Positions 1-8,576 of a stretch of DNA of 64,000 nucleotides are shown here, piece after piece. This DNA is from CAIWHR01 sp963836265 (GTDB lineage Bacteria > Pseudomonadota > Gammaproteobacteria > Burkholderiales > Casimicrobiaceae). Positions within the stretch are counted from its first letter, which is position 1, and every line of letters starts with the position of its first letter. The DNA lies in assembly GCA_963836265.1 (NCBI GenBank), contig CAWIIO010000002.1, positions 248,001 through 312,000 on the forward strand. Reading direction: 5' to 3'. A program made the position numbers and the translations under genes. Under the pieces are notes generated by a model. The model was not told the origin of the DNA, ran no database searches, and was given only the letters and a program-made list of their open reading frames with translations.

Positions 1-3000
1 CGACCGGCGTCGTGCGGATCGGGCCGGCGTTCCTTGTCCCGCCGCGTGCCGGGGCCGTGAGGCGCGTCCACACGGCGCGTCCGGCGAGACACAGGTCGTC
101 GAGCCAGGTGAAATCGTAGTTGTCGAGTCGCGCCGGCAGGATTTCGGCTTCCCACGCCGCCGCCGGCGCCTCGAAGCCCTCGAGCTGCGCGATCAGGGCC
201 GCCAACGCGTCGGGACCTTCGCGCCGCTCGGTGAGAACGACATGCTGCCAGCGACAAAGAAACCGCATGAAATCCTGTATCGAGACCGGCTCGATTTCCT
301 GCCGCAGCCGGTTCACGGTGTAGCGATGGATGCGGGCGAGGAGCGCGCGGTCGCACCATTCGGCCTGGCCGGCGCCGGGAGTGAACGCGCCGCGCAGCGC
401 AAAGCCTTCGGTCGCGAGTTTCGCCAGCGCCGCGTCGATGTCCGCGACCGGCAGCGCCATCGAATCGGCGAGTGCCCTGGCCGTAACCGGGCCCAGCCCC
501 TCGAGCCGGCTGCGCGCGACCTCGACCAGCGCTTCTTCAGCCGCCCACGTGCGGGCTGCGAACTCCGCGGGCGCCGCAATTGGCGGCGAAAGACGTGCCT
601 GCGGAAACACGGCGGCGAACTGCGGCAGGCGCTCGGCGGCGACCCACAGGGTTCTCTCGTGCGCGACGGCTGCGGTCGAAGGCGGCGGCCGCACGGCCAG
701 CCGGGTGGCGCGGTTCGCTTCCGCCAGGGCGGCCAGGAACGAAGGCCATCGATCGCCCCCCGCGACCTCGTTCTCCGTGAAGAACGCGAGTCCCAGCAGC
801 GCGTCGTGCAGTTCGTCGGCGTTCGCAGCGGTGGGCCACGCTTCGCCGCGCACGCGTTCGATCGCCTCGGCGTCGAGTCGGCCCAGGCCGGCCGCCGTTT
901 CTTCGTCGAGCCAGCGGCGGCTCATCACCGCATGCGTGCGGCGCTCTTCCAGCGGCGCGTCGTCGAGGAAGGCATAGGGCCGCGCGCTCAGGATCTCGAG
1001 CGCCAGCGGCGAGGGCTCCGTCAGATCCCGGTGTTCGACGCGAATTGCGCCGGATTCGATCGCGCGCAGCAGCTTCTCCAGCCCCTCGATATCCATCGCC
1101 TCGTACAGGCAATCGTGAACGGTCTGATTGACGAGCGGGTGGTCGGGCACTTCACGCTCGCCCACCCGATTCTCGGCGCAGGCGATCTGGTCGGGAAACA
1201 CCGCCGCGAGGAGGTCCTCCGCCCCCATCCGCTGCAGCTGCGGCGGCACCTTCCTGCCGGAGCGAAAGCGCGGCAGCGCGAGCGAGGTGGTGGCCGTCCA
1301 GCGCCACCGCGCGGCGAACATCGGCGCGTCGAGCATCGCCTGCACGAGGAGCGGCCGCACGCTCTTCGAGTGGAGATAGCGCGCCACCTCGTCGAGCGGA
1401 AAGCTGTGGCTGGTCGAGAGCGACAGCACGATCGCGTCTTCGGTTGCTGCCGCCTGCAGCTCGAAATTGAACTTCCGGCAGAAGCGCTTGCGCAGCGCGA
1501 GACCCCAGGCGCGGTTGATGCGGCTGCCGAACGGCGAGTGAATGACGAGCTGCATGCCGCCGGATTCGTCGAAGAAGCGCTCGAAGACGATCGTTTTCTG
1601 CGTCGGCATCGTTTCCAATGCGGCGCGCGCCGCAGCCAGGTATTCGACCAGCTGCTCGGCGGGCGACGCGCCGAGGCGCAGCTCCTGCGTCAGGTAGCTG
1701 AGCGCTGCACCGTCGTCGAGCCGCGCCACGACGTCTTCGCGCAGCCGCGATACCGCGAACGAGAGCTCGTCGGTTCGGCCCGGCGCTTCGCCCAGCCAGA
1801 ACGGAATGTTCGGCGGCTGGCCGTGCGCATCCTCGACGCGGAGCCGCCCGGCCTCCACGCGCAGGATCCGGTACGAAGTGTTGCCGAGCTGGAAGATGTC
1901 GCCGGCGAGGCTTTCGATCGCGAAGTCCTCGTTGACCGTGCCCACGAGTTGGCCCGCGGGCTCGAGCACGACGTCGTAGTCGGCGGTGTCGGGAATCGCG
2001 CCGCCCGAAGTGATTGCGACCAGGCGCGCGCCGCGCCGGCCGCGCAGCACGCCGTGCACGGCGTCACGGTGCACATACGCGGCGCGATGGCCGCGACGGG
2101 TGCCGAACCCGTCGGCGAGCATTCGCACCACGGCGTGATACTCGTCGGGCGTCAGCGTCGCGTACGGGTAGGCCCGGGTGAAGCAACGAAACAAGGCGTC
2201 TTCGCCCCATTCGCGCGCCGCCACTTCGGCCACGATCTGCTGGGCGAGCACGTCGAGCGGCTTCCCGGGCATCACGACGCGGTCGAGTTCGCCGCGCCGC
2301 GCCGCGTCGAGCAGCGCCGTGCACTCGACCAGCTCGTCGCGCGACAAGGGAAACAGTCGCGCCTTGGGTTGCCCGCGCACCGTGTGATTGGCGCGCCCCG
2401 CGCGCTGCAGGAAGGTGGCGATCGAGCGCGGCGTGCCGAGCTGGCACACGAGCTCGACGTCGCCGATGTCGATGCCGAGCTCGAGCGACGCGGTGGCCAC
2501 GAGCGCGCGCAATTCGCCGCGCTTCAACCGTTGCTCGGCCTCGAGGCGCCGCTCCCTGGCGAGGCTTCCGTGATGGGCGGTGACCACGTCCTTGCCGATC
2601 AGCTCGGACAGGTGCCGCGCCACGCGCTCGGCCATCCGCCGCGTGTTGACGAAGACGAGCGTGGTGCGATGTTCGCGCGTGAGCAGGGCGAGGCGCGCGT
2701 AGACCTGCTGCCAGACGTCCCCCGACATGATGGCCTCGAGCGGCGACGGCGGAACCTCGAGTGCGAGGTCGCGCTCGCGCACGTGCCCGGTGTCGACGAT
2801 CGTGCAGCGTCGAGGCGAGTCGGGAGTTCCCACCAGGAAGCCCGCGCTTTCGTCGATGGGCTTCTGCGTCGCGGACAAGCCGATGCGCACCGGCGGCGTT
2901 GCGGTCAAGGCGGCAAGGCGCTCGAGCGACAGCGCGAGATGGCTGCCGCGCTTGCTCGGGGCAAGCGCGTGGATTTCGTCGACGATCACCGTGCGCGTCG

Positions 3001-3481
3001 TCGAGAGCATCCTGCGCCCGGAATCGGAGCCGAGCAGCACGTACAGAGATTCCGGCGTGGTGACGACGATGTGCGGCGGTCGGCGGCGCATCATCGCCCG
3101 CTCGCTCTGCGGGGTGTCGCCGGTGCGGACCAGCGTCCGGATCTCGATGTCCGGATGGCCCAGCGCCGCGAGTTCGGCGCGGATGCCCGAAAGCGGCGCT
3201 TCAAGATTGCGCCGGATGTCGTTCGACAGCGCCTTCAGCGGCGAGACGTAGACGACGCAGGTTTCGTCGGGCAGCGCGGCCTCGATGCCGCGGCGCACCA
3301 GCGTGTCGATCGCCGCGAGGAACGCGGCCAGCGTCTTTCCCGAGCCGGTCGGCGCTGCGACCAGGACGTGGCGGCCCGCCTGGATCGCCGGCCACGCGCG
3401 TGCCTGGGCTTCGGTAGGTGCCGGAAAGGTCTTGCGAAACCAGGCATCGACGGCGGGGTGGAACGGCGCGGGCTCGATCAT
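1..3481 (-). CDS. lhr: Lhr-family DEAD/DEAH ATP-dependent helicase (3' end cut by window edge)
   Basis: Large superfamily 2 helicase, probably acting in DNA repair or nucleic-acid remodelling. Translating the minus strand from the ATG at 3481 gives an open frame of about 1160 residues that runs off the left edge; full-length Lhr proteins are roughly 1450-1500 residues. Visible motifs are Walker A APTGSGKT (residues 43-50), VDEIHALAPSKRGSH (Walker B DEIH plus the Lhr-typical extension), GLSAT, a second RecA domain with VFVNTRR and TASLELGIDIGDVELV, and QRAGRANH. The Lhr core, including a winged-helix region, follows. It stands upstream of nothing co-transcribed; the cyclic-nucleotide-binding gene lies 58 bp upstream on the same strand. 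Family assignment is secure, the physiological role is inferred. Confidence 0.93.
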   Translation of the reverse strand, partial: MIEPAPFHPAVDAWFRKTFPAPTEAQARAWPAIQAGRHVLVAAPTGSGKTLAAFLAAIDTLVRRGIEAALPDETCVVYVSPLKALSNDIRRNLEAPLSGIRAELAALGHPDIEIRTLVRTGDTPQSERAMMRRRPPHIVVTTPESLYVLLGSDSGRRMLSTTRTVIVDEIHALAPSKRGSHLALSLERLAALTATPPVRIGLSATQKPIDESAGFLVGTPDSPRRCTIVDTGHVRERDLALEVPPSPLEAIMSGDVWQQVYARLALLTREHRTTLVFVNTRRMAERVARHLSELIGKDVVTAHHGSLARERRLEAEQRLKRGELRALVATASLELGIDIGDVELVCQLGTPRSIATFLQRAGRANHTVRGQPKARLFPLSRDELVECTALLDAARRGELDRVVMPGKPLDVLAQQIVAEVAAREWGEDALFRCFTRAYPYATLTPDEYHAVVRMLADGFGTRRGHRAAYVHRDAVHGVLRGRRGARLVAITSGGAIPDTADYDVVLEPAGQLVGTVNEDFAIESLAGDIFQLGNTSYRILRVEAGRLRVEDAHGQPPNIPFWLGEAPGRTDELSFAVSRLREDVVARLDDGAALSYLTQELRLGASPAEQLVEYLAAARAALETMPTQKTIVFERFFDESGGMQLVIHSPFGSRINRAWGLALRKRFCRKFNFELQAAATEDAIVLSLSTSHSFPLDEVARYLHSKSVRPLLVQAMLDAPMFAARWRWTATTSLALPRFRSGRKVPPQLQRMGAEDLLAAVFPDQIACAENRVGEREVPDHPLVNQTVHDCLYEAMDIEGLEKLLRAIESGAIRVEHRDLTEPSPLALEILSARPYAFLDDAPLEERRTHAVMSRRWLDEETAAGLGRLDAEAIERVRGEAWPTAANADELHDALLGLAFFTENEVAGGDRWPSFLAALAEANRATRLAVRPPPSTAAVAHERTLWVAAERLPQFAAVFPQARLSPPIAAPAEFAARTWAAEEALVEVARSRLEGLGPVTARALADSMALPVADIDAALAKLATEGFALRGAFTPGAGQAEWCDRALLARIHRYTVNRLRQEIEPVSIQDFMRFLCRWQHVVLTERREGPDALAALIAQLEGFEAPAAAWEAEILPARLDNYDFTWLDDLCLAGRAVWTRLTAPARGGTRNAGPIRTTPV

Positions 3482-3539
3482 CCCGCTAACATAATCGCGG
3501 GGGCCGCGCGTTGCAACCACGCGCAGTTCGCGGCCGCCG

Positions 3540-4025
3540 TCAGTACCGTCCGTGCTGCTTGTAGATGTAATTGGACAGCTCGACCTGCTGCATCGACAGC
3601 CGCCGCTGGATCTGGTGGACGACGCGGATGATCGCGCGCATCACGCGGTAGACGATCTGCGGGTGCGTGTCGAGCAGCGATTCGAGCTTCTCCCGCTCGA
3701 GCGTGAGGACGCGCGCGTCTCCCAGCGCCACTTTCGACGCGTAGAGCTCGGTGCCGTCCATGAAGCCCATTTCGCCGACGAAATCGCCCGCGTGCAGCGT
3801 GTTGATGGTGACCGCGCTGTCGGTGCCGGCGTTCTTCACCACGCCGAGCACACCGGAAAGGATCACGTAGAGGTGGTTGTCGACGGTGCCCTCCCGGGCC
3901 AGCGTGTCGCCTTGCTTCAGGTCGTGCAGCGTCATCAGCGCCGCGAGGACGCGGCATTGCTCGTCGGTGAGCTCCGCAGCAAGCTTGGTCGAGCGCAGTG
4001 CGTCGAGTTTGGCTTTGTCGGTCAT
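3540..4025 (-). CDS. stand-alone cyclic nucleotide-binding (cNMP/Crp-like) domain protein
   Basis: A 161-residue protein that is essentially one cNMP-binding beta-roll (residues ~20-140, with the typical GDTLAREGTVDNHLYVILSG and GDFVGEMGFMDG blocks) followed by a helix and a short tail ending in YIYKQHGRY. It lacks the C-terminal helix-turn-helix of Crp/FNR proteins, so it is unlikely to be a DNA-binding regulator itself and more likely modulates a partner by binding a nucleotide or another small ligand. The ATG overlaps the stop of the upstream START-domain gene (ATGA), so the two are translationally coupled. The phosphate-binding Arg of true cAMP binders is not obvious: the loop reads MDGTELYASKV. 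Confidence 0.8.
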   Translation of the reverse strand: MTDKAKLDALRSTKLAAELTDEQCRVLAALMTLHDLKQGDTLAREGTVDNHLYVILSGVLGVVKNAGTDSAVTINTLHAGDFVGEMGFMDGTELYASKVALGDARVLTLEREKLESLLDTHPQIVYRVMRAIIRVVHQIQRRLSMQQVELSNYIYKQHGRY

Positions 4026-4582
4026 GTCGGTTCGCTCCGGTTATGCAGTTCGTTGCCGCGTGGGGCGGAAGTCGGCGCGGCGGCCGCCGGCGCTTCGATG
4101 GCCGCCGGAATATCGCGGGCAGCGCCACAGGCGGGCGTCGCCGGTAGACCGCCCATTGCGCGGACCCGGTCGGCACGGGCGACATAGGCATCGACCAGGG
4201 TGTTGGCGATCCGGTCGAACACCGGGCTCGCGAGTTTGCCGATGACCGAATGATCGAAGTCGTAGCGCAATTCGAATTCGATGCGGCAGCCCTCGGCGGT
4301 GAGCGGGGTGAGGTGCCACTCGCCGTGGAAGCGGCGAAACGGGCCGCGCTCCAGATGGATCGCCATCCACGCCGGACGTCGCTTGGGATTGCGGGTGCGG
4401 ATGCCGAAGCGCACGCCGTGGACGTCGATTTCGATGTCGGCGACCACGACCGATTCGTCGCGCTCGACGATCGCCGCCGCGGCGCACCAGGGCAGAAATT
4501 GCGGATAATGCTCCGCCGCTTCGATCAGGTCGAACATCTGCTCGGCAGAATGGCCCACCAGGACCGACTTGCGCAATTCCAT
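4022..4582 (-). CDS. RatA/Coq10-type START-domain protein
   Basis: 186 residues. Residues 1-145 match the polyketide-cyclase/START fold of the RatA/Coq10 family: MELRKSVLVGHSAEQMFDLI, then EHYPQFLPWC and the C-terminal LASPVFDRIANTLVDAYVARA. Eukaryotic Coq10 is a ubiquinone-binding chaperone; E. coli RatA has been described as a ribosome-association toxin. For this copy a lipid/quinone-binding role is as likely as toxin activity. The last ~40 residues are an Ala/Pro-rich tail without recognisable fold. It is the first gene of a two-gene unit with the cNMP-binding gene (ATGA overlap) and is divergent from the hydrogenase genes, with ~310 bp between. Confidence 0.85.
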   Translation of the reverse strand: MELRKSVLVGHSAEQMFDLIEAAEHYPQFLPWCAAAAIVERDESVVVADIEIDVHGVRFGIRTRNPKRRPAWMAIHLERGPFRRFHGEWHLTPLTAEGCRIEFELRYDFDHSVIGKLASPVFDRIANTLVDAYVARADRVRAMGGLPATPACGAARDIPAAIEAPAAAAPTSAPRGNELHNRSEPT

Positions 4583-4772
4583 GGGGTCCTATTGTAACGG
4601 CGGCGCGCGGGCCGGCGTCAGTCACCAACGCCCCCTGGCGCCTCCAGCTCGCGTCCTCCTGCTTCCAGCCCCCGGCACGAGGGAACTGTTACGCCCTCCG
4701 TTACGCCGTCGCAGGTGCCGATACCTGTTCCGGGCACTCGGAAAACGCATTGCGCGAACGCACCCACCGCTC

Positions 4773-4786
4773 TTGATCCACGTCAA
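4773..4786 (+). promoter_or_regulatory. FNR/ANR-type box upstream of hoxK
   Basis: TTGATCCACGTCAA differs from the palindromic FNR consensus TTGAT-N4-ATCAA at a single position. Its centre (4779.5) lies about 42 bp upstream of the start point predicted from the -10-like TAAATA at 4810-4815, the classical class II activator spacing. A Crp-family protein other than FNR (for example a Crp homologue) could also bind. Confidence 0.65.
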
Positions 4787-4793
4787 TCGGCAC

Positions 4794-4830
4794 CCATTGC
4801 AACCGGTTCTAAATAGCTCCGTTGCAATGG
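4794..4830. repeat. 10-bp perfect inverted repeat flanking the presumed hoxK -10 element
   Basis: CCATTGCAAC (4794-4803) and GTTGCAATGG (4821-4830) are exact reverse complements separated by 17 bp. The centre (4812) falls inside the -10-like TAAATA. This fits an operator for a dimeric repressor or a structure-forming element at the start of the transcript; nothing in the window identifies the binding protein. Confidence 0.6.
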
Positions 4831-4894
4831 ATCCGCGGGCGTCTCGCGTGAAGGTTGGCACGAGAGACGGGGCCCGTCGGTGAGGAGGGGCGAA

Positions 4895-5986
4895 ATGTTC
4901 GAGACCTATTATGAGCTGATGCGCCGGCAGGGAATTTCGCGCCGGAGCTTTCTCAAGTTCTGCAGCCTCACTGCCGCATCGCTCGGGCTCGGTGACGCCG
5001 GCGCGCAGCAGATCGCGCAGGCGATGCAGACGAAGCCGCGCACCCCGGTCGTCTGGCTGCACGGGCTCGAATGCACGTGCTGCAGCGAGTCGTTCATCCG
5101 CTCCGCGCATCCGCTCGCGAAGGACGTCGTGCTGTCGATGCTCTCGCTCGACTACGACGACACGCTGATGGCCGCGGCCGGCCACCAGGCCGAGGAAGCG
5201 CTCGAGCAGACGATCACCAAGTACAAGGGCAACTACATCCTCGCCGTCGAGGGGAACCCGCCGCTTGCCGACGACGGCATCTACTGCATCCCGGGCGGCA
5301 AGCCGTTCGTCGAGAAGCTGCGCCGCGTCGCCAAGGATGCGAAGGCGATCGTGTCGTGGGGCAGTTGCGCATCGTGGGGATGCGTGCAGGCCGCGAAGCC
5401 CAATCCGACGCAGGCAACGCCCGTGCACAAGGTGATCACCGACAAGCCGATCATCAAGGTGCCGGGATGTCCGCCGATCGCCGAGGTGATGACCGGCGTG
5501 GTCACCTACATCCTGACCTTCGACCGGCTGCCCGATCTCGATGCGCAGGGCCGGCCGAAGATGTTCTACAGCCAGCGCATTCACGACAAGTGCTATCGCC
5601 GGCCGAGCTTCGACGCGGGCCAGTTTGTCGAGACGTTCGACGATGCCGGCGCGCGGATGGGCTACTGTCTGTACAAGATGGGCTGCAAGGGTCCGGTGAC
5701 CTACAACGCGTGCTCGGCGACACGCTGGAACGAAGGCACGTCGTGGCCGGTCCAGTCGGGCCACGGCTGCATCGGCTGCTCCGAGGACGGGTTCTGGGAC
5801 AAGGGTTCGTTCTACGACCACCTGACGACGGTCAAGGTGCCGGGGATCGCCGGCGCCGAAGGGACCGCCGACAGGATCGGGCTCGTGGCATTGGCCGCGG
5901 CCGGCGCGGCAGTCGCCGCACACGCGGCGGTGAGCGCGATCAAGCAGGCGCGCAGCAAGACGAGCAACGACAAGTCGAGCGAGTGA
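4895..5986 (+). CDS. hoxK: membrane-bound [NiFe] hydrogenase small subunit, O2-tolerant type
   Basis: Electron-transfer subunit of a group 1 uptake hydrogenase, 363 residues. A Tat signal (SRRSFLK, residues 15-21) directs the folded heterodimer to the periplasm. The proximal-cluster motif reads LECTCCSES with C60, C62 and C63, and a second motif reads WGSCASWGC. These supply the two supernumerary cysteines of the [4Fe-3S] cluster that marks O2-tolerant enzymes such as Cupriavidus HoxK and E. coli HyaA. Medial/distal-cluster cysteines are in HDKCYRR, GYCLYKMGCKGP and GHGCIGCSE. A C-terminal hydrophobic helix (~325-348) anchors it. The ATG at 4895 is preferred over an in-frame GTG at 4880 because GAGGAGGGG lies just upstream of the ATG. 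First gene of hoxKGZ. Confidence 0.97.
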   Translation: MFETYYELMRRQGISRRSFLKFCSLTAASLGLGDAGAQQIAQAMQTKPRTPVVWLHGLECTCCSESFIRSAHPLAKDVVLSMLSLDYDDTLMAAAGHQAEEALEQTITKYKGNYILAVEGNPPLADDGIYCIPGGKPFVEKLRRVAKDAKAIVSWGSCASWGCVQAAKPNPTQATPVHKVITDKPIIKVPGCPPIAEVMTGVVTYILTFDRLPDLDAQGRPKMFYSQRIHDKCYRRPSFDAGQFVETFDDAGARMGYCLYKMGCKGPVTYNACSATRWNEGTSWPVQSGHGCIGCSEDGFWDKGSFYDHLTTVKVPGIAGAEGTADRIGLVALAAAGAAVAAHAAVSAIKQARSKTSNDKSSE

Positions 5987-5997
5987 GGGAGTAGATC

Positions 5998-7791
5998 ATG
6001 GCCATCTATCAAACGCAGGGCTTCACGCTCGACAACAGCGGCAAGCGCGTCGTCGTCGATCCGATCACGCGGATCGAGGGCCATCTGCGCATCGAGGTCA
6101 ACGTCGACAAGAACAACGTGATCCGCAATGCCGTCTCCACGGGCACGATGTGGCGCGGACTCGAGGTGATCCTCAAGGGCCGCGACCCGCGCGACGCGTG
6201 GGCGTTCGTCGAGCGGATCTGCGGCGTGTGCACCGGCGTGCACGCGCTCGCTTCCGTGCGGACCGTCGAGGACGCGCTCGGCATCAAGATTCCGAAGAAC
6301 GCGAACACGATCCGCAATCTGATGCACGCGACGCTGTACGCGCAGGACCATCTCGTCCACTTCTACCATCTGCACGCGCTCGACTGGGTCGACGTCGTCT
6401 CGGCGCTCAAAGCCGACCCGAAGAAGACTTCCGAGATCCAGCAGAGCATCTCCAGCCACCCGAATTCGTCGCCCGCGTACTTCCGCGACGTGCAGAACCG
6501 GCTGAAGAAGTTCGTCGAGAGCGGACAGCTCGGGATCTTCAGCAACGCCTACTGGGGCCACCCGGCGTACAAGCTGCCGCCGGAAGTGAACCTGCTCGCG
6601 ACGACGCACTATCTCGAGGCGCTGGACTTCCAGAAGGAGATCGTCAAGATCCAGACGATCTTCGGCGGCAAGAATCCGCATCCGAACTGGCTCGTCGGCG
6701 GCGTGCCGAGCCCGATCAACGTCGACGGCACCGGCGCGACGGGCGCGATCAACATGGCCACGCTCAACATGGTGGGCGACATCTGCAATCGCACCGCCGC
6801 GTTCATCGACGAGGTCTACATTCCGGATCTGCTCGCGGTCGCCGGCTTCTACAAGGACTGGGCGCAATGGGGCGGCGGGCTCTCGGGCAAGAACGTCATG
6901 GCCTACGGCGAGTTCCCGGAGATCCCCAACGATTACACCAACGCGAGCCTGGCGCTGCCTTCGGGCGTGATCCTCAACGGTGATCTTTCCAAGGTCTACG
7001 ACGTCGACCTCAAGGATCCCGAGCAGGTCCAGGAATGGGTCACGCACTCGTGGTACAAGTACGCCGACGAGAGCAAGGGGCTGCACCCGTTCGACGGGAC
7101 GACCGATCCGAACTTCGTGCTCGGCAAGGACACGAAAGGCACGCGCACCAACGTCGAGAACTTCGACGAAAGCGCGAAGTACTCGTGGGTCAAGGCGCCG
7201 CGGTGGAAGGGCAACGCAGTCGAAGTCGGACCGTTGGCCCGGTACATCGTCGCCTACGCGCGCGGCCGCAAGGACATCAAGGAGCAGGTCGACGCGACGC
7301 TGAAGGCGCTCGACGTGCCGATCACGGCGCTCTTTTCCACGCTCGGCCGCACGGCTGCACGCGGGCTCGAGTGCCAGTGGGCGGCGCGCAAGATGAAGCA
7401 GTATTACGACGAGCTTGTCGCCAACATCAAGGCCGGCGATCTCGCAACGGCGAACGTCGAAAAGTGGGAGCCGTCGACGTGGGCGGCCGATGCCAAGGGC
7501 GCGGGCCCCTGCGAAGCCCCGCGCGGCGCGCTCGCGCACTGGATCAAGATCAAGAATACGAAGATCGATCTCTACCAGTGCGTGGTGCCGACGACGTGGA
7601 ACGCGGGCCCGCGCGACGCCAAGGGCCAGATCGGCGCGTACGAGGCGGCGCTGCTCAACACGCCGATGGCGAAGCCCGAGCAGCCCGTCGAAATCCTGCG
7701 CACGATCCACAGCTTCGACCCGTGCCTAGCCTGTGCTACGCATGTGATGAGCCCCGAAGGCGAGGAGCTCGTGTCGGTCAAGGTGCGTTGA
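5998..7791 (+). CDS. hoxG: membrane-bound [NiFe] hydrogenase large (catalytic) subunit
   Basis: 597 residues, the Ni-Fe active-site subunit that splits H2. The N-terminal motif ERICGVCTGVH gives ligands C75 and C78, and the C-terminal motif DPCLACATH gives C576, C579 and H582. Fifteen residues follow H582 and would be removed by the HoxM protease after nickel insertion. It has no signal peptide and is exported with HoxK by the Tat pathway. Start ATG at 5998 is preceded by GAGGGAG, 11 bp after hoxK. Length and motifs are ordinary for group 1 enzymes, and all four cysteine ligands are present. Confidence 0.97.
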   Translation: MAIYQTQGFTLDNSGKRVVVDPITRIEGHLRIEVNVDKNNVIRNAVSTGTMWRGLEVILKGRDPRDAWAFVERICGVCTGVHALASVRTVEDALGIKIPKNANTIRNLMHATLYAQDHLVHFYHLHALDWVDVVSALKADPKKTSEIQQSISSHPNSSPAYFRDVQNRLKKFVESGQLGIFSNAYWGHPAYKLPPEVNLLATTHYLEALDFQKEIVKIQTIFGGKNPHPNWLVGGVPSPINVDGTGATGAINMATLNMVGDICNRTAAFIDEVYIPDLLAVAGFYKDWAQWGGGLSGKNVMAYGEFPEIPNDYTNASLALPSGVILNGDLSKVYDVDLKDPEQVQEWVTHSWYKYADESKGLHPFDGTTDPNFVLGKDTKGTRTNVENFDESAKYSWVKAPRWKGNAVEVGPLARYIVAYARGRKDIKEQVDATLKALDVPITALFSTLGRTAARGLECQWAARKMKQYYDELVANIKAGDLATANVEKWEPSTWAADAKGAGPCEAPRGALAHWIKIKNTKIDLYQCVVPTTWNAGPRDAKGQIGAYEAALLNTPMAKPEQPVEILRTIHSFDPCLACATHVMSPEGEELVSVKVR

Positions 7792-7801
7792 GGAGATCGC
7801 C

Positions 7802-8512
7802 ATGCGAGTCGAGTCTGTATCCGGCCGGGTCCTGAGCGGTCCGTTCGAGCCGGTGTACGTCTACGAGGCGCCGGTCCGGCTTTGGCACTGGGTGACAATG
7901 CTCGCGATCATCGTCCTCGCGGCGACGGGCTACCTGATCGGGAGCCCGCTGCCGGCGATCGGAGGTGAAGCGTACGACAGCTTCTACTTTGGCTGGATCC
8001 GGATGATTCACGAAAGCGCGGGGATGATCCTCGCGGTCGCGTTCGCCGTCAGGATCTATTGGGCACTCATGGGCAATCACCACGCGCGGAGCATTTTTTA
8101 CGTGCCGTTCTGGAGCGGCGCGTGGTGGCGCGGCTTCTGGAGCCAGGTCGCGTACTACCTGTTCCTCAAGAAGGAGTCCGATCTCTGGGTTGGCCACAAT
8201 CCGGTGGCGCAGGCGGCGATGTTCTTCATGTTCACGCTGGGCACGCTGTTCCTGATCGTCACCGGACTTGCGCTCTACGCCGAGCAGTGGGGCTGGGGAT
8301 TGCCGTGGATGAGCTGGTTTGGCTGGGTGTTCGTCGCCTTCGGCGATCCGCAGATGGTCCGCACGCTCCATCATCTCGCGATGTGGTATCTGCTGCTGTT
8401 CGCGTTCATCCACATGTACATGGTGTTCCGCGAGGACGTCATGAGCGGCGAGTCGATCATCAGCACGATGGTCAACGGACTGCGGCTGTTCAAGCGCGAG
8501 CCGAATGGTTGA
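7802..8512 (+). CDS. hoxZ: Ni/Fe-hydrogenase b-type cytochrome subunit
   Basis: 236-residue integral membrane di-heme cytochrome b that anchors the hydrogenase and passes electrons to the quinone pool. Four hydrophobic segments are visible (~30-50, ~65-85, ~135-160, ~188-212) with histidines placed for heme ligation: RLWHWV near 32, MIHESAG near 69, and TLHHLAMWYLLLFAFIH near 190-205. It follows hoxG by 10 bp. In the usual order hoxM would come next, but here unrelated genes intervene before hoxM at 9967. Confidence 0.95.
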   Translation: MRVESVSGRVLSGPFEPVYVYEAPVRLWHWVTMLAIIVLAATGYLIGSPLPAIGGEAYDSFYFGWIRMIHESAGMILAVAFAVRIYWALMGNHHARSIFYVPFWSGAWWRGFWSQVAYYLFLKKESDLWVGHNPVAQAAMFFMFTLGTLFLIVTGLALYAEQWGWGLPWMSWFGWVFVAFGDPQMVRTLHHLAMWYLLLFAFIHMYMVFREDVMSGESIISTMVNGLRLFKREPNG

Positions 8513-8576
8513 GGCACCGGGCTCAGGGGGCGATAAGAGGAGACCGGGCCGGTCGCGAGGCGCCGACCCGGCAGCG

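Larger units (their letters stand above)
4583..4894. promoter_or_regulatory. intergenic control region between ratA-like gene and hoxK
   Basis: A 312-bp divergent spacer with no convincing gene. It contains, left to right, a direct repeat of GTTACG with 12-bp period (4688-4705), an FNR/Crp-type box (4773-4786), a 10-bp inverted repeat (arms 4794-4803 and 4821-4830) enclosing a -10-like TAAATA (4810-4815), and the GAGGAGGGG ribosome-binding site for hoxK (4882-4890). The arrangement looks like a class II activator promoter feeding rightwards into the hydrogenase genes. Confidence 0.6.

Noticed and set aside
242..3631. Plus-strand open frame of 1129 codons antisense to the helicase
   Set aside because: Arg/Ala/Gly-rich low-complexity translation typical of the complement of a GC-rich gene. 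The minus strand encodes an uninterrupted Lhr helicase with all motifs.
4791..4803. Second sigma-54-like match (GGCACCCATTGC)
   Set aside because: The spacing between GG and GC is two bases too short; sigma-54 promoters tolerate almost no spacing change.
4854..4872. Sigma-54-like site near hoxK (TTGGCACG...)
   Set aside because: The -24 half is perfect but the -12 half reads ACGG instead of TTGC, and the start would leave almost no leader before the ribosome-binding site. No HoxA-type activator is encoded nearby.
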